From Actinospica durhamensis (GTDB taxonomy: Bacteria; Actinomycetota; Actinomycetes; Streptomycetales; Catenulisporaceae): a stretch of DNA of 64,000 bases. The DNA lies in the NCBI RefSeq assembly GCF_018139695.1, contig NZ_JAGSOG010000005.1, positions 22,183 through 86,182 on the forward strand, given 5' to 3'. Position numbers and translations under genes: made by a program. Positions 28,941 through 40,855 of this stretch are shown here, one piece after another. The first letter of the stretch is position 1; each line of letters begins with the position of its first letter. The notes beneath the pieces were generated by a model. That model worked only from the letters and a program-made list of their open reading frames with translations. It did no database searches and was not told the DNA's origin.

Positions 28941-31487
28941 ATGACGGTAACCACCGCGGACATCCCCGCCCAGGGCAACGGCGCGCAGCTGGAGGTCCCG
29001 CCCGGGCACGTGCAGCTGACCGTGGACGGCATCCCGGTCGTGGCGAAGAAGGGCGAGCTGATCATCCGGGTCGCCGAGCGGCTCGGCATCGCCATCCCGC
29101 GCTTCTGTGACCACCCGCTGCTCGACCCGGTCGGCGCCTGCCGGCAGTGCCTGGTGGAGGTGGAGGGACAGCGCAAGCCGCTGGCCTCGTGCACCACCAC
29201 GGTCGCCGACGGCATGGTGGTCAAGACCCAGCGCACCTCGCCGGTGGCGGACAAGGCGCAGCAGGGCGTGATGGAGCTGCTGCTGATCAACCATCCGCTG
29301 GACTGCCCGGTCTGCGACAAGGGCGGCGAGTGCCCGCTGCAGAACCAGGCGCTGAGCAACGGCCGCGGCGAGACCCGGTTCGAGGGCCCCAAGCGGACCT
29401 TCGCCAAGCCGATCAACATCTCGACCCAGGTCCTGCTCGACCGGGAACGCTGCGTCAACTGCGCCCGGTGCACCCGCTTCGCCGAGCAGATCGCCGGAGA
29501 CCCCTTCATCGAGCTGATCGAGCGCGGCGCCCAGCAGCAGGTCGGCATCTCCACCGCCGGGGACCAGGACTTCGAGTCCTACTTCTCCGGCAACACGGTG
29601 CAGATCTGCCCGGTCGGCGCGCTCACCGGCGCGGCCTACCGGTTCCGCTCCCGCCCCTTCGACCTGGTCTCCACGCCGACCGCGTGCGAGCACTGCGCCT
29701 CCGGCTGCGCGCTGCGCACCGACCACCGGCGCGGCAAGGTACTGCGACGCCTGGCCGGGGAGGACCCAGAGGTCAACGAGGAGTGGAACTGCGACAAGGG
29801 CCGCTGGGCCTTCCAGTACCCGACCCTCGGGGACCGGATCACCACCCCGCTCGTGCGCAAGGACGGCGAACTGGTGCCCGCGTCCTGGCCCGAGGCCCTG
29901 CGCGCGGCTGCGGCCGGACTGCGCACCGGACGCGGCCACGCCGGCGTGCTCGTCGGCGGACGCGCGAGCTTCGAGGACGCCTACGCGTACGCGAAGTTCG
30001 CCCGGCTGGCGCTGGACACCAACGACATCGACTTCCGGGCCCGCCCGCACAGCCACGAGGAGGCCGAGTTCCTCGCGGCCCAGGTGGCCGGACGCGTTCC
30101 CGGCGGCGAGGGCACGCGCGACGCGGTCACCTACGCCGACCTGGACAAGGCCCCGGCGGTGCTGCTGGTCGGGTTCGAGCCCGAGGACGAGTCCCCGATC
30201 GTCTTCCTGCGCCTGCGCAAGGCCTTCCGGGTCAACAAGACGCAGGTCGTGGCCATAGCGCCGTTCGCCACCCGCGGACTGCGCAAGTGCGGCGGCACGC
30301 TGCTCAAGGCCGCCCCGCACACCGAGCCGGAGTTCCTCGGCGCCCTGGCCGCCGGCAGCTACGACGCAGGGCTCGACCACGCCGCCCTCGAGGTGGCCAC
30401 CAAGCTGCGGGCCGAGGGCTCGGTCATCCTGGTCGGCGAGCGGCTGGCCGGAGTGCCCGGCGGCCTGAGCGCCGCGGTGCGCCTGGCCAAGGTCACCGGC
30501 GCCCGCCTGGCCTGGGTGCCGCGGCGGGCCGGCGAACGCGGCGCGGTCGAGGCCGGCGCGCTGGCCAACCTGCTGCCCGGCGGCCGGCCGATCGGCGACC
30601 CGCTCGCCCGCGGCCAGGTCGCCACCGCCTGGGGAGTACGGGCCCTGCCGACCATCGAGGGCCGGGACGGCGACGCGATCCTGTCCGCCGCGCGCTCCGG
30701 GGAGATCAGTGCCCTGCTCATCGGCGGCGTGGACCCGGATGACCTGCCCGACCCGGCCGGGGTGCGCTCCGCCCTGGACGCGGCCGGATTCGTGGTCTCG
30801 CTCGAACTGCGCCACAGCGCCGTGACCGAACGGGCCGACGTGGTCTTCCCGGTCGCGGCCGTGGCCGAGAAGTCGGGCTCCTTCCTGGACTGGGAGGGAC
30901 GCACCCGCCCGTTCCAGCAGGCGCTGAGCCCCGAGGTGGTGCAGACCCACGGCGGCCACGTCACCGACCTGCGCGTGCTCGACCGGCTCGCCGACGCCAT
31001 GGACGTCCACCTCGGACTGCCGGACGTGGCCGCCGCCCGCCGCGAACTCGACGAGCTCGGCGACTGGGACGGCCCCCGGGCCCTGCCCCCGCGTACCGAG
31101 ATCCTGACCCTGCCGGCCCCCGGTGAGGGCCAGGCCGTGCTCGCCACCTGGCACCAGCTGCTCGACGACGGGCGGCTGCAGGATGGCGAGAAGTACCTGG
31201 CCGGCACCGCCCGCCGTTCGGTCGTGCACCTGTCCCCGGCCACCGCCAAGGAGATCGGGGCGTACGAGGGCGGACCCGTGTCGGTGGGTACCGACGCCGG
31301 CACGGTGGTGCTGCCGCTGGAGATCGCCGACCTGCCCGACCGGGTGGTCTGGCTGCCGACGAACTCCCCGGGCTCGCACGTACGCGCCGTCCTGTGCGCG
31401 GACACCGGGGCCATCGTGACGCTGGCCGCCGAGCCGCCCGCGTCCGCCGCCGCCGACGAGGCCGGCGCCGAGGAGGAGGAGCGCTGA
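28941..31487 (+). CDS. nuoG: NADH-quinone oxidoreductase subunit G
   Basis: An 848-residue subunit with an N-terminal chain of iron-sulfur clusters and a molybdopterin-oxidoreductase-like C-terminal region with no expected catalytic role. Ligand groups in order are [15 protein letters not shown] and later ASC (2Fe-2S), then [18 protein letters not shown], and CEHCASGC. It carries electrons from NuoF/NuoE towards NuoI. The last 20 residues are Ala/Glu-rich. Its stop TGA shares one base with the nuoH start. Confidence 0.96.
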   Translation: MTVTTADIPAQGNGAQLEVPPGHVQLTVDGIPVVAKKGELIIRVAERLGIAIPRFCDHPLLDPVGACRQCLVEVEGQRKPLASCTTTVADGMVVKTQRTSPVADKAQQGVMELLLINHPLDCPVCDKGGECPLQNQALSNGRGETRFEGPKRTFAKPINISTQVLLDRERCVNCARCTRFAEQIAGDPFIELIERGAQQQVGISTAGDQDFESYFSGNTVQICPVGALTGAAYRFRSRPFDLVSTPTACEHCASGCALRTDHRRGKVLRRLAGEDPEVNEEWNCDKGRWAFQYPTLGDRITTPLVRKDGELVPASWPEALRAAAAGLRTGRGHAGVLVGGRASFEDAYAYAKFARLALDTNDIDFRARPHSHEEAEFLAAQVAGRVPGGEGTRDAVTYADLDKAPAVLLVGFEPEDESPIVFLRLRKAFRVNKTQVVAIAPFATRGLRKCGGTLLKAAPHTEPEFLGALAAGSYDAGLDHAALEVATKLRAEGSVILVGERLAGVPGGLSAAVRLAKVTGARLAWVPRRAGERGAVEAGALANLLPGGRPIGDPLARGQVATAWGVRALPTIEGRDGDAILSAARSGEISALLIGGVDPDDLPDPAGVRSALDAAGFVVSLELRHSAVTERADVVFPVAAVAEKSGSFLDWEGRTRPFQQALSPEVVQTHGGHVTDLRVLDRLADAMDVHLGLPDVAAARRELDELGDWDGPRALPPRTEILTLPAPGEGQAVLATWHQLLDDGRLQDGEKYLAGTARRSVVHLSPATAKEIGAYEGGPVSVGTDAGTVVLPLEIADLPDRVVWLPTNSPGSHVRAVLCADTGAIVTLAAEPPASAAADEAGAEEEER

Positions 31488-32848
31488 TGGCCAACATGGA
31501 CCACTGGGTGATCAACGGCTTCGACACCCACATTCCGTGGTGGTTCCTGCTGTCCCTGGTCAAGGCGGTCGCGGCCTTCGCGATGCTGGTGGTGCTCACC
31601 CTGTTCAACATCTGGTTCGAGCGCCGCGTGGTGTCCTGGATGCAGATGCGCGTGGGCCCGGACCGGGTCGGCCCGCAGGGACTGCTGCAGTCCCTGGCCG
31701 ACGGGGTGAAGCTGGCGCTCAAGGAGGACATCGTCCCGACGAACGCCGACAAGCCGGTGTTCTGGGCGGCCCCGGTGATCTCCACCGTCCCGGCCTTCCT
31801 CGCCTTCGCGGTGATCCCCTGGGGCGGCCGGGTCTCGATCTTCCACCACTGGACCACGCTGCAGCTGGTCGACCTGCCCATCGGCGTGCTCTACATCCTC
31901 GCGGTGTCCTCCATCGGCATCTACGGGATCGTGCTGGCCGGCTGGAGCTCGGGCTCGACCTACCCGCTGCTCGGCGGCATCCGCTCCTCCGCCCAGATGA
32001 TCTCCTACGAGATCGCGATGGGCCTGAGCTTCGCCGGGGTGTTCCTGTACGCGGGCACCATGTCCACCAGCGGGATCGTGGCCGCGCAGGCGCACACCTG
32101 GTACATCATCCCGCTGTGCGTCTCCGGGATCATCTACATGATCTCGATGGTGGGCGAGACCAACCGCGCCCCCTTCGACCTGCCCGAGGCCGAGGGCGAG
32201 CTGGTCGGCGGCTTCCACACCGAGTACAGCTCGCTCAAGTTCGCCCTGTTCTTCCTGGCCGAGTACATCAACCTGGTCGTGGTCTCCTGCCTGGCCATCA
32301 CGCTGTTCTTCGGCGGCTGGCGGGCGCCGTGGCCGATCACCACCTTCTGGTCCGGCGCGAACCAGGGCTGGTTCCCGATGATCTGGTTTTTGGCCAAGCT
32401 GCTGATCTTCGTGTTCGTCTTCATCTGGCTGCGCGGCACGCTGCCCCGGCTGCGCTACGACCAGTTCATGCGGCTGGGGTGGAAGGTGCTCATCCCGGTC
32501 TCGCTGGTCTGGCTGCTGCTGGTCGCGGTGATCCGCCAGCTGCGCAACGCCGGCGACATGGACCAGGGGCACCTGGTGCCGATCTGCCTGGTCGCGGGCG
32601 TGCTGTTCGTGGCCCTGCTGATCGGCCTCGAGGTGCGCGAGCGCAACCAGGACGAGCGCGCCCGGCGCCGGCGCAACGCCGAGGACGCCGCGCGGGAGCA
32701 GGACACCTCCGGCTTCGGCGGCGGCTTCCCGGTCCCGCCGATGCCCGGCCAGGTCCGCCCGATCGTCGCCCGCCGCGCCCCGCGCACCCCGAGCCTCGCC
32801 CTGGCCGCCAACGGCCATTCCACGGAGGAGTCGTCTGATGGCGAGTAA
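31487..32848 (+). CDS. nuoH: NADH-quinone oxidoreductase subunit H
   Basis: A 453-residue membrane subunit with eight or nine helices that links the quinone site to the proton-pumping arm. Family blocks are [19 protein letters not shown] near 45-63, and [20 protein letters not shown] near 221-240, the charged loop lining the quinone channel. A polar C-terminal tail of about 70 residues is absent from the second copy at 53896. It overlaps nuoI by 11 bases. Confidence 0.97.
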   Translation: MANMDHWVINGFDTHIPWWFLLSLVKAVAAFAMLVVLTLFNIWFERRVVSWMQMRVGPDRVGPQGLLQSLADGVKLALKEDIVPTNADKPVFWAAPVISTVPAFLAFAVIPWGGRVSIFHHWTTLQLVDLPIGVLYILAVSSIGIYGIVLAGWSSGSTYPLLGGIRSSAQMISYEIAMGLSFAGVFLYAGTMSTSGIVAAQAHTWYIIPLCVSGIIYMISMVGETNRAPFDLPEAEGELVGGFHTEYSSLKFALFFLAEYINLVVVSCLAITLFFGGWRAPWPITTFWSGANQGWFPMIWFLAKLLIFVFVFIWLRGTLPRLRYDQFMRLGWKVLIPVSLVWLLLVAVIRQLRNAGDMDQGHLVPICLVAGVLFVALLIGLEVRERNQDERARRRRNAEDAAREQDTSGFGGGFPVPPMPGQVRPIVARRAPRTPSLALAANGHSTEESSDGE

Positions 32849-33527
32849 GAAGCAGCCCCCGAAGGGCGTTTCGGGGGCGGAGACTGCCAAGGCGGGACCG
32901 CTGGCCTCGGTGGCCGGCTTCGGGGTCACCTTCGCGACGATGTTCAAGCACCCGAACACCGAGCGCTACCCCGAGGAGAAGGTCCCCACCCAGCTGCGCT
33001 TCCACGGCCGCCACCAGCTCAACCGGCACCCGGACGGGCTGGAGAAGTGCATCGGCTGCGAGCTGTGCGCCTGGGCCTGCCCGGCCGACGCCATCTATGT
33101 GGAGGGCGCCGACAACACCGAGGAGGAGCGCTTCTCCCCGGGCGAGCGCTACGGCCGGGTGTACCAGATCAACTATCTGCGCTGCATCCTGTGCGGCCTG
33201 TGCATCGAGGCCTGTCCCACCCGCGCGCTGACCATGACGAACGAGTACGAGCTCGCCGACACCAGCCGCTCTTCGCTGATCTACACCAAGGACCGGCTGC
33301 TCGCCCCGCTCACCGACGGCATGGTCCCGGCCCCGCACCGGATGTACCAGGACGCGGACGGCCACGAGGTGACCGAGAAGGAGTACTACCGCGGCGAGGT
33401 CCCGCGCGCCGACGACGACCTGCTGCGGCCGCTGCTGGCCGCGGCCCGCGCCGCCGACGCCGCGCGGGTCGGCGCCCGGGTGGACGTGCCCGGGGACGCG
33501 GCCGAAGAGTCCGGAGAGGAGTCCTGA
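32838..33527 (+). CDS. nuoI: NADH-quinone oxidoreductase subunit I
   Basis: A 229-residue ferredoxin-like subunit with two [4Fe-4S] clusters (N6a, N6b). Ligands are Cys71, 74, 77, 81 ([12 protein letters not shown]) and Cys116, 119, 122, 126 ([12 protein letters not shown]). It passes electrons from NuoG to NuoB. N- and C-terminal extensions are rich in charged residues. Its TGA shares one base with the ATG of nuoJ. Confidence 0.97.
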   Translation: MASKKQPPKGVSGAETAKAGPLASVAGFGVTFATMFKHPNTERYPEEKVPTQLRFHGRHQLNRHPDGLEKCIGCELCAWACPADAIYVEGADNTEEERFSPGERYGRVYQINYLRCILCGLCIEACPTRALTMTNEYELADTSRSSLIYTKDRLLAPLTDGMVPAPHRMYQDADGHEVTEKEYYRGEVPRADDDLLRPLLAAARAADAARVGARVDVPGDAAEESGEES

Positions 33528-34342
33528 TGGGAAACACCGGCCACGGCGAGACCCTGCTGTTCTGGCTCGGCTCGATCGTCTCCGTGCTCGGCGCGCTCGG
33601 CCTGATCTTCTCCAAGAAGATCGTGCACGCGGCACTGGCCCTGTGTTCGGTGATGCTCTGCCTCGCCTTCTTCTACATGGCCCAGGGCGCCGTCTTCCTC
33701 GGCGTCGTGCAGGTCGTCGTCTACACCGGCGCGGTCATGATGCTGTTCCTGTTCGTGCTCATGCTGATCGGCATCGAGTCGCAGGACTCGCTGACCGAGA
33801 CCATCCGCGGCCAGCGCTTCCTCGCGGTGCCGCTCGTGGTCGCCTTCGGCGCGGTGCTGATCGGCGTGTACGCGCACGCGAACCTGCCCGCCTTCGTCGG
33901 CACCGACGCGGTCAACGCCAAGGGCGGCGGCAACGTCACGGCCCTGGCCCAGCTGCTCTTCTCCCGCTACTACTGGGCCTTCGAGGTCTCCTCCGCGGTG
34001 CTGATCACCTCGGCGATCGGCGCGATGGTGCTCACCCACCGGGAGCGCACCACGCCGCGCAAGTCGCAGCGCGAGCAGTCGATCGAGCGCTTCGAGCGCT
34101 GGGGCCGGGGCGAGCGGATCCAGGTCACCGGCCTGCCCAACCCCGGCGTCTACGCCCAGCACAACGCGGTCGACACCCCGGCGCTGCTGCCCGACGGCTC
34201 GCCCGCCGAGGTGAGCGTGAACGCCACCCTGCGCGGGCGCGACACGGTCCGCGGCTTCCGGCCGCTGCCGCTGCCCGGCCAGGTCAACGGCCAGGTCAAC
34301 GGCAAGCAGAGCGCCAAGCAGAGCAACGAGGTGTCGCAGTGA
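33527..34342 (+). CDS. nuoJ: NADH-quinone oxidoreductase subunit J
   Basis: A 271-residue membrane subunit with five helices in the first 170 residues. The third carries [19 protein letters not shown], the helix that forms a pi-bulge in complex I. The last 95 residues are a hydrophilic tail ([19 protein letters not shown] onwards) with a VNGQVNGK repeat near the end. The second copy, at 55453, lacks this tail. It overlaps nuoK by GTGA. Confidence 0.96.
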   Translation: MGNTGHGETLLFWLGSIVSVLGALGLIFSKKIVHAALALCSVMLCLAFFYMAQGAVFLGVVQVVVYTGAVMMLFLFVLMLIGIESQDSLTETIRGQRFLAVPLVVAFGAVLIGVYAHANLPAFVGTDAVNAKGGGNVTALAQLLFSRYYWAFEVSSAVLITSAIGAMVLTHRERTTPRKSQREQSIERFERWGRGERIQVTGLPNPGVYAQHNAVDTPALLPDGSPAEVSVNATLRGRDTVRGFRPLPLPGQVNGQVNGKQSAKQSNEVSQ

Positions 34343-34638
34343 ACCCGGCCAACTACCTGTACCTGTCCGCGATCCTGTTCACCCTCGGCGCGCTGGGGGT
34401 GCTGATCCGGCGCAACGCCATCGTCGTGTTCATGTGCATCGAGCTGATGCTCAACGCGGCGAACCTGGCCTTCGTCACCTTCGCCCGGATGCGCGGCGCC
34501 CTCGACGGCCAGATCATCGCGTTCTTCACGATGGTGGTGGCCGCGGCCGAGGTCGTGGTCGGCCTCGCGATCATCATCATGGTCTTCCGTACCCGCCGTT
34601 CGGCCTCGGTCGACGACGCCAACCTGCTGAAGTACTAG
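34339..34638 (+). CDS. nuoK: NADH-quinone oxidoreductase subunit K
   Basis: A 99-residue, three-helix, MrpC-like membrane subunit. The two conserved membrane glutamates of the proton path are present: Glu35 in [11 protein letters not shown] and Glu71 in [10 protein letters not shown]. The start GTG overlaps the nuoJ stop. nuoL follows seven bases after the stop. Confidence 0.97.
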   Translation: MNPANYLYLSAILFTLGALGVLIRRNAIVVFMCIELMLNAANLAFVTFARMRGALDGQIIAFFTMVVAAAEVVVGLAIIIMVFRTRRSASVDDANLLKY

Positions 34639-34645
34639 GGAATAG

Positions 34646-36586
34646 GTGGCCTCGACGATGCCCTCGTCCTACGCGCCGCTCGCGGCGACCGGTACCTTCG
34701 CCCTGATCGCCTGGGTGATCGCGATTCCCCTGGCTGGGGCCGCGATCCTGCTGCTCGGGGGGCGCCGGACGAACCGCTTCGGCCACCTGCTCGGCTGCGC
34801 GGCCTCGGTCGGCTCGTTCGTCCTCGGCGCGGTGCTCTTCTTCGCGCTGCTCGGCAAGCCGGGCGATCAGCGCTCGTACGACCAGCACGTCTACACCTGG
34901 GTCCCGGTGCCCGGCTTCAGCGCCGACGCCGGGTTCCACCTGGATCAGCTCTCGATCATCTTCGTGCTGCTGATCACCGGGGTGGGCTCGCTGATCCACA
35001 TCTACTCGGTCGGCTATATGGCCCACGACGAGCAGCGGCGCAAGTTCTTCGCGTACCTGAACCTGTTCCTCGCCGCGATGCTCGTGCTCGTGCTGGCCGA
35101 CAACTACCTGCTGCTCTACGCCGGCTGGGAGGGCGTGGGCCTGGCCTCGTACCTGCTGATCGGGTTCTGGCAGCACAAGCCCTCGGCGGCGGTGGCGGCC
35201 AAGAAGGCGTTCATCGTCAACCGGGTCGGCGACGTCGGCCTCTCCCTGGCCGTGATGCTCATGTACACCACCTTCGGCAGCTTCGCCTTCGGCCCGGTGT
35301 TCAACGGCGTGTCCGGGGCCAAGACCGGCACGCTCACCGCGATCGGCCTGCTGCTGCTGCTCGGCGCCTGCGGCAAGAGCGCGCAGTTCCCGCTGCAGTC
35401 CTGGCTCGGCGACGCGATGGAGGGCCCGACCCCGGTCAGCGCCCTGATCCACGCCGCGACCATGGTGACCGCGGGCGTCTACCTGATCGTGCGCTCCAAC
35501 GCGATCTTCGACGCCGCGCCGAACGCCCGCCTGGTGGTCACCATCGTGGGCGCGGTCACACTGATGCTCGGTGCGATCATCGGTTGCGCGAAGGACGACA
35601 TCAAGAAGGCGCTGGCCGGCTCGACCATGTCGCAGATCGGCTACATGGTCCTGGCCGCGGGACTCGGCCCGATCGGCTACGTCTTCGCGATCATGCACCT
35701 GGTCACGCACGGCTTCTTCAAGGCCGGCCTGTTCCTCGGCGCCGGCTCGGTGATGCACGGCATGAACGACGACGTGAACATGCGCCACTACGGCGCCCTG
35801 CGCAAGTTCATGCCGTGGACCTACGTCACCTTCGGCCTCGGCTACCTCGCCATCATCGGCTGCCCGCCGTTCTCCGGGTACTGGTCCAAGGACAAGATCA
35901 TCGAGGCCGCGTTCAGCCAGGGCGGAACCAGCGGCTGGATCCTCGGCTGCACCACCCTGCTCGGCGCGCTGATCACCGCGTTCTACATGACCCGGGTGAT
36001 GCTGATGACCTTCTTCGGCCAGAAGCGCTGGGTCGCCGACGAGCAGGGGCACGAGCCGCACCCGCACGAGTCGCCCTGGGTCATGGTGGTCCCGATGGCC
36101 GTGCTGGCGGTCGGATCCGTGGCCGCGGGCGCCCTGTTCTCCTACCACAGCGCCTTCGTCAACTGGCTCGAGCCGGTCACCGGCCACAGCGACGGGAGGC
36201 TGCCGTTCAGCGACGCGCTGCTGCAGGTGATCACGCTCGCGGTGGTGGCGCTCGGCGTCGCCTACGCCTGGAGCCTCTACGGCCGCCAGGAGGTCCCGGC
36301 CCAGGCCCCGGCCGGCGCGTTCGCCACCCGGGCCGCCCGCCGCGACCTGTACGGCGACGCGTTCAACGAGCTCGTGTTCATGCGCACCGGCCAGTACCTG
36401 ACCAGAGTCCTGGTCTACTTCGACCTCAAGGGCGTGGACGGCGCGGTCAACGGCATCGCCGCGGGCCTCGGCGGCAGCTCCGGCAGGCTGCGCCGGCTGC
36501 AGACCGGCTTCGTGCGCTCCTACGCCCTGTCGATGTTCGGCGGCGCCACGCTGCTGATCGCCGCCCTCCTGCTGGTAAGGGGTTAA
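34646..36586 (+). CDS. nuoL: NADH-quinone oxidoreductase subunit L
   Basis: A 646-residue antiporter-like, proton-pumping subunit with about 15 helices and the long C-terminal amphipathic helix region. Conserved features include [18 protein letters not shown] near residue 155-172 (key membrane Glu), [20 protein letters not shown] near 246, and the broken-helix [12 protein letters not shown] block near 268. The start is GTG 34646. nuoM starts four bases after the stop. Confidence 0.97.
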   Translation: MASTMPSSYAPLAATGTFALIAWVIAIPLAGAAILLLGGRRTNRFGHLLGCAASVGSFVLGAVLFFALLGKPGDQRSYDQHVYTWVPVPGFSADAGFHLDQLSIIFVLLITGVGSLIHIYSVGYMAHDEQRRKFFAYLNLFLAAMLVLVLADNYLLLYAGWEGVGLASYLLIGFWQHKPSAAVAAKKAFIVNRVGDVGLSLAVMLMYTTFGSFAFGPVFNGVSGAKTGTLTAIGLLLLLGACGKSAQFPLQSWLGDAMEGPTPVSALIHAATMVTAGVYLIVRSNAIFDAAPNARLVVTIVGAVTLMLGAIIGCAKDDIKKALAGSTMSQIGYMVLAAGLGPIGYVFAIMHLVTHGFFKAGLFLGAGSVMHGMNDDVNMRHYGALRKFMPWTYVTFGLGYLAIIGCPPFSGYWSKDKIIEAAFSQGGTSGWILGCTTLLGALITAFYMTRVMLMTFFGQKRWVADEQGHEPHPHESPWVMVVPMAVLAVGSVAAGALFSYHSAFVNWLEPVTGHSDGRLPFSDALLQVITLAVVALGVAYAWSLYGRQEVPAQAPAGAFATRAARRDLYGDAFNELVFMRTGQYLTRVLVYFDLKGVDGAVNGIAAGLGGSSGRLRRLQTGFVRSYALSMFGGATLLIAALLLVRG

Positions 36587-36590
36587 CTCG

Positions 36591-38144
36591 ATGTCCGGCT
36601 TCCCCTATCTCACCGTCACGATCGCCTCGCCGCTGCTCGGCGTCGCCGGGATCGCGCTGCTGCCGCGCGGTGCGCAGAAGCGGGCCAGGGAGATCGCCGT
36701 CGCGACCTCGCTGATCACCCTGGTGCTCGCGATCGTGGACGCGGTGAAGTTCAACGTCGGCGGGGCGCAGTACCAGCTGACCGAGAGCCACACCTGGATC
36801 TCCCAGTTCCACATCGACTACAGCGTCGGGGTGGACGGCATCGCGCTCGTGCTCATCCTGATGACGGCCGTGCTGGTCCCGGTGGTGCTGCTGGCCTCCT
36901 GGAACGACGGGAAGAACACGCCACGGGCCTTCTTCGCCCTCATGCTCGTGCTGGAAGTCATGATGATCGGCGTCTTCGCCGCCACCGACGTCTTCCTGTT
37001 CTACGTGCTCTTCGAGGCGCTGCTGATCCCCAGCTACTTCCTGATCGGCTCCTACGGCAAGAGCGGCGAGAAGCACCGCTCCTACGCCGCGGTGAAGTTC
37101 CTGCTCTACAACCTGCTCGGTGGGCTGCTCATGCTCGCCGCGGTGATCGGCCTGTACGTGGTGGCCAATCGCACGGTGGCCGACCCGTTCGACTTCCCGA
37201 CCCTCGCGCACGCGGTGGCCACCGGGCAGCTGCACTTCTCCACCGGCGTGGAGCGCTGGCTCTTCCTCGGGTTCTTCATCGCCTTCGCGGTCAAGGCCCC
37301 GCTCTGGCCGTTCCACACCTGGCTGCCCGACGCGGCCGCCGAGGCCACCCCGGGCACCGCGGTGCTGCTCGTCGGCGTCCTCGACAAGATCGGCACCTTC
37401 GGCATGCTCCGGTTCTGCCTCGAGCTGTTCCCGAGCGCCTCGCACTACTTCACACCGGTGATCCTGGTGCTCGCGGTCATCAGCACGATCTACGGAGCGC
37501 TGCTCGCGATCGGGCAGCGGGACATGAAGCGCCTGATCGCCTACACCTCGATCTCGCACTTCGGCCTGATCACCCTCGGCGTGTTCGCCTGGACCGCCCG
37601 CGGCCAGGTCGGCGCGACGCTCTACATGGTCAACCACGGCCTTTCCACCGGCGCGCTGTTCCTGCTGGCAGGCTTCCTGATCTCCCGCCGCGGCTCGACC
37701 GAGATCGACGCGTACGGCGGAGTGCAGAAGGTGGCGCCGGTGCTGGCCGGGACCTTCCTGCTGGCGGGCCTGAGCTCGCTGGCGCTGCCGGGCCTGAGCT
37801 CCTTCGTGAGCGAGTTCCTGGTCCTGGTGGGCACCTTCGAGAAGTACCCGGTGGCCGCGATCTTCGCCGTCACCTCGATCGTGCTCGCCGCGGTCTACAT
37901 CCTCTGGCTCTATCAGCGCACGATGACCGGACCGGTCACCGCGGCGGTCAGCGGCTTCAAGGACCTGACCCGGCGTGAGCTGGCCGCGGTGGTCCCGCTG
38001 CTGGCCCTGATCCTGGTGCTGGGCTTCGCCCCCGGCATCCTGACGAAATACATCAACCCTGCCGTCACCCAGTCGACGTCGCTCCAGGTGACGACGACGC
38101 CGCCGCCGTCCATCGCGGCCCAAGCCCAGGGGAGTGACCAGTGA
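36591..38144 (+). CDS. nuoM: NADH-quinone oxidoreductase subunit M
   Basis: A 517-residue antiporter-like, proton-pumping subunit. Typical blocks are VGVDGIALVLILMTAVLVP near 80, FYVLFEALLIPSYFLIG with the conserved membrane Glu, and KAPLWPFHTWLPDAAAEATP near 237. It overlaps nuoN by GTGA. It keeps the family's usual length. Confidence 0.97.
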   Translation: MSGFPYLTVTIASPLLGVAGIALLPRGAQKRAREIAVATSLITLVLAIVDAVKFNVGGAQYQLTESHTWISQFHIDYSVGVDGIALVLILMTAVLVPVVLLASWNDGKNTPRAFFALMLVLEVMMIGVFAATDVFLFYVLFEALLIPSYFLIGSYGKSGEKHRSYAAVKFLLYNLLGGLLMLAAVIGLYVVANRTVADPFDFPTLAHAVATGQLHFSTGVERWLFLGFFIAFAVKAPLWPFHTWLPDAAAEATPGTAVLLVGVLDKIGTFGMLRFCLELFPSASHYFTPVILVLAVISTIYGALLAIGQRDMKRLIAYTSISHFGLITLGVFAWTARGQVGATLYMVNHGLSTGALFLLAGFLISRRGSTEIDAYGGVQKVAPVLAGTFLLAGLSSLALPGLSSFVSEFLVLVGTFEKYPVAAIFAVTSIVLAAVYILWLYQRTMTGPVTAAVSGFKDLTRRELAAVVPLLALILVLGFAPGILTKYINPAVTQSTSLQVTTTPPPSIAAQAQGSDQ

Positions 38145-39703
38145 GCGCCCTCGCCGCCACCACGTTCACGGTGCCGCCGGTCGAATTCGGCAAACTCTCG
38201 CCGATGCTGATCGCCTTCGGCGCGGCCACCCTCGGCATCCTGGTCGAGGCCCTCGCGCCGCGCGCGCACCGGTACCGGATCCAGGTCGGCCTCGCCCTGG
38301 TCGGCATCGCGGCCGCGTTCGGCGCCGTGCTGGCCCTGGCCAAGACCGGCGTGGAGGTGGTCGCGCAAGGCTCGGTCGCCATAGACGGAACCACGCTGTT
38401 CCTGCAGGGCACCATCCTGGTCATCGCCTTCGTCGGCTTCCTGGTCATCGCCGAGCGCAAGACCGACCAGAACCAGGACGCCTTCGCCGCGCAGGGCGCC
38501 TCGGTGCCCGGCTCCCAGGCCGAGCGCGACACCACCCGCAAGGGCTGGCAGACCACCGAGATCTACCCCCTGCTGATGTTCTCGGTCGGCGGCATGCTGC
38601 TGTTCCCGGCGGCCAACGACCTGCTGACCATGTTCGTCGCGCTCGAGGTGCTCTCGCTGCCGCTGTACCTGGTCTGCGGCCTCGCCCGGCACCGCCGGCT
38701 GCTCTCGCAGGAGGCCGCGCTCAAGTACTTCCTGCTCGGCGCGTTCTCCTCGGCCTTCTTCCTCTACGGCGCGGCCATGCTCTACGGCTACGCCGGCTCG
38801 GTGAACCTGGCCGTGATCGCCCAGCACGTGGCGCACCCCGACGCCGGCTCCACCCTGCTCTACGCGGGCCTGGCCATGCTCGGGGTGGGCCTGCTGTTCA
38901 AGGTGGGCGCCGCGCCGTTCCACATGTGGACCCCGGACGTGTATCAGGGCGCGCCGACCCCGGTGACCGGCTTCATGGCCGCCGCCACCAAGATCGCCGC
39001 GTTCGGCGCGCTGGTGCGGGTGCTCGACGTCGGCCTCGGCGGCTCGAGCGCCGTCGCCGTCTGGCGTCCGGTGCTCCAGGCCGTGGCCGTGATCACCATG
39101 CTGGTCGGCGGCATCCTCGCGCTGACCCAGCGGGACATCAAGCGCATGCTGGCCTACTCCGCCATCCTCAACGCCGGCTACCTGCTGATCGGCGTGACCT
39201 CCACGACGGCGCAGGCCAGGGCCGCGGTGCTGTTCTATCTGCCGGTGTACGGCGTCGCCATCATCGGCGCGTTCGCCGTGGTGACCCTGGTGCGTGACGC
39301 CGGCGGCGAGGCCACCGACCTGAGCCGCTGGGCGGGTCTGGGCAAACGCGCCCCGATCCCGGCCGCGCTGCTCGCCGTGTTCCTGCTGGCCTTCGCGGGC
39401 ATCCCGTTCACCAGCATCTTCATCGGCAAGTTCGCCATCTTCCAGGCCGCGCTCAACGCCGGCGCCCCGGCCCTGGTCATCGTGGCCGTACTCGCCAGCG
39501 CCCTGGCCGCGTTCTTCTACCTGCGCGTGGTCGTGGTGATGTTCTTCTCCGACCCGCTGCCGGACGGCCCGACCATCGCCCACCCGTCCATCGCGGTCAA
39601 GACCGCGCTGGCGGTGGCGGCGTTCGCCACCGTGGCCCTGGGCATCGCGCCCAGCCTGCTGCTGCACCTGGCGAACAACTCCGCGGGCATCCTGGCGAAG
39701 TAG
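38141..39703 (+). CDS. nuoN: NADH-quinone oxidoreductase subunit N
   Basis: A 520-residue antiporter-like, proton-pumping subunit that completes the nuo operon. Features are TMFVALEVLSLPLYLVCGLA (conserved Glu), KVGAAPFHMWTPDVYQGAPTP and KRMLAYSAILNAGYLLIG. A polar loop of about 30 residues (near 108-135) is inserted between early helices. A hairpin follows the stop, marking the operon end. Confidence 0.97.
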   Translation: MSALAATTFTVPPVEFGKLSPMLIAFGAATLGILVEALAPRAHRYRIQVGLALVGIAAAFGAVLALAKTGVEVVAQGSVAIDGTTLFLQGTILVIAFVGFLVIAERKTDQNQDAFAAQGASVPGSQAERDTTRKGWQTTEIYPLLMFSVGGMLLFPAANDLLTMFVALEVLSLPLYLVCGLARHRRLLSQEAALKYFLLGAFSSAFFLYGAAMLYGYAGSVNLAVIAQHVAHPDAGSTLLYAGLAMLGVGLLFKVGAAPFHMWTPDVYQGAPTPVTGFMAAATKIAAFGALVRVLDVGLGGSSAVAVWRPVLQAVAVITMLVGGILALTQRDIKRMLAYSAILNAGYLLIGVTSTTAQARAAVLFYLPVYGVAIIGAFAVVTLVRDAGGEATDLSRWAGLGKRAPIPAALLAVFLLAFAGIPFTSIFIGKFAIFQAALNAGAPALVIVAVLASALAAFFYLRVVVVMFFSDPLPDGPTIAHPSIAVKTALAVAAFATVALGIAPSLLLHLANNSAGILAK

Positions 39704-39707
39704 TGCG

Positions 39708-39747
39708 GCGGCCGGGCGGCTGGGGGCGATCCCAGCGGCCCGGCCGC
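39708..39747 (+). terminator. Terminator hairpin after nuoN
   Basis: A 17-base stem with one mismatch (39708-39724 with 39731-39747) and the six-base loop GGCGAT begins five bases after the nuoN stop. No T-tract follows. It separates the nuo operon from the polyprenyl synthase gene. Confidence 0.7.
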
Positions 39748-39832
39748 GTGCCATAGGTAGAGGTGCATGCACTAGGTTGGGATTCGGTAAGAGTGGACGA
39801 CGGGTGACCCGATCGGGTGAGAGGCGAATGGC

Positions 39833-40855
39833 GTGAGCGTGCAGGTGGCGACCGAACGCGCGGGCAGCCTGCCCTGGGGCCTCGTCACCAGCGACCCCGG
39901 GCTGACGGCCCGGGTGCGCGCCGGCCTGACCGAGGTCGAGGATCTGCTCACCCGCTGCGCGCACAGTGACCACCCGCTGATCCGCGAGGCCGCCACCCAT
40001 CTCGTGGCCGCCGGCGGCAAGCGGTTCCGCCCCCTGCTCACGCTGGTCGCCGCCGAGTTCGGCGAGCCCACCGCGGAGCAGGTCATCGTGGCCGGATGTG
40101 TGGTGGAGCTGACCCACCTGGCCACGCTGTACCACGACGACGTCATGGACGAGGCCGCGCTGCGCCGGGGCGTGCAGACCGCGAACGCCCGCTGGGACAA
40201 CACGATCGCGATCCTCACCGGGGACTACCTGTTCGCCAAGGCCTCGATGCTGCTGGCCGACCTCGGCCCGGAGGCGGTGCGCCTGCAGGCCGCGACCTTC
40301 GAGCGTCTGGTGACCGGTCAGATCAACGAGTGCCTCGCCCCCGACCCGGACGAGACGGCGATCGACCACTACCTGCGCGTGCTCGAGGACAAGACCGGCT
40401 CGCTGATCGCCACCTCGGCCCGCTTCGGCGCCCTGCTCTCCGGCGCGGGACCGACCGTGGTCGAGCAGCTCACCCGCTTCGGCGAGACCTTCGGCGTGGC
40501 CTTCCAACTCGCCGACGACATCATCGACATCGCCGGCGAGGCCGAGCAGTCCGGCAAACTCCCCGGCACCGACCTGCGCGAGGGCGTGCCGACCCTTCCC
40601 ACCCTCTACGCCCTGGCCTCGACCGACCCCGAGTCCGCGCGTCTACGGGAACTGCTCTCCGCCCCCATCGAAGACGACGCCCTCATCATCGAGGCCCTCG
40701 ACGCCCTGCGCACCCACGCCGCCATGGACCAGGCCCGCGCCACCACCCTCCGCTACGCCGACGAAGCCCGCTCCATGCTCGACGGCCTCCCCGACATCCC
40801 CGCCCGCGACGCCCTCTACGCCCTCTGCGACCTGGTCCACTCACGCACCGTCTGA
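39833..40855 (+). CDS. Polyprenyl diphosphate synthase
   Basis: A 340-residue trans-isoprenyl diphosphate synthase. The first Asp-rich motif is DDVMD (Asp102, 103, 106) and the second is DDIID (Asp228, 229, 232). The substrate-binding GGKRFRP is near 61-67. The chain length is probably that of the menaquinone tail (octa- or nonaprenyl), given the nearby mqnP-, menG- and menJ-like genes, but motif reading alone does not fix it. The start is GTG 39833. The gene is transcribed separately, after the nuoN terminator. Confidence 0.92.
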   Translation: MSVQVATERAGSLPWGLVTSDPGLTARVRAGLTEVEDLLTRCAHSDHPLIREAATHLVAAGGKRFRPLLTLVAAEFGEPTAEQVIVAGCVVELTHLATLYHDDVMDEAALRRGVQTANARWDNTIAILTGDYLFAKASMLLADLGPEAVRLQAATFERLVTGQINECLAPDPDETAIDHYLRVLEDKTGSLIATSARFGALLSGAGPTVVEQLTRFGETFGVAFQLADDIIDIAGEAEQSGKLPGTDLREGVPTLPTLYALASTDPESARLRELLSAPIEDDALIIEALDALRTHAAMDQARATTLRYADEARSMLDGLPDIPARDALYALCDLVHSRTV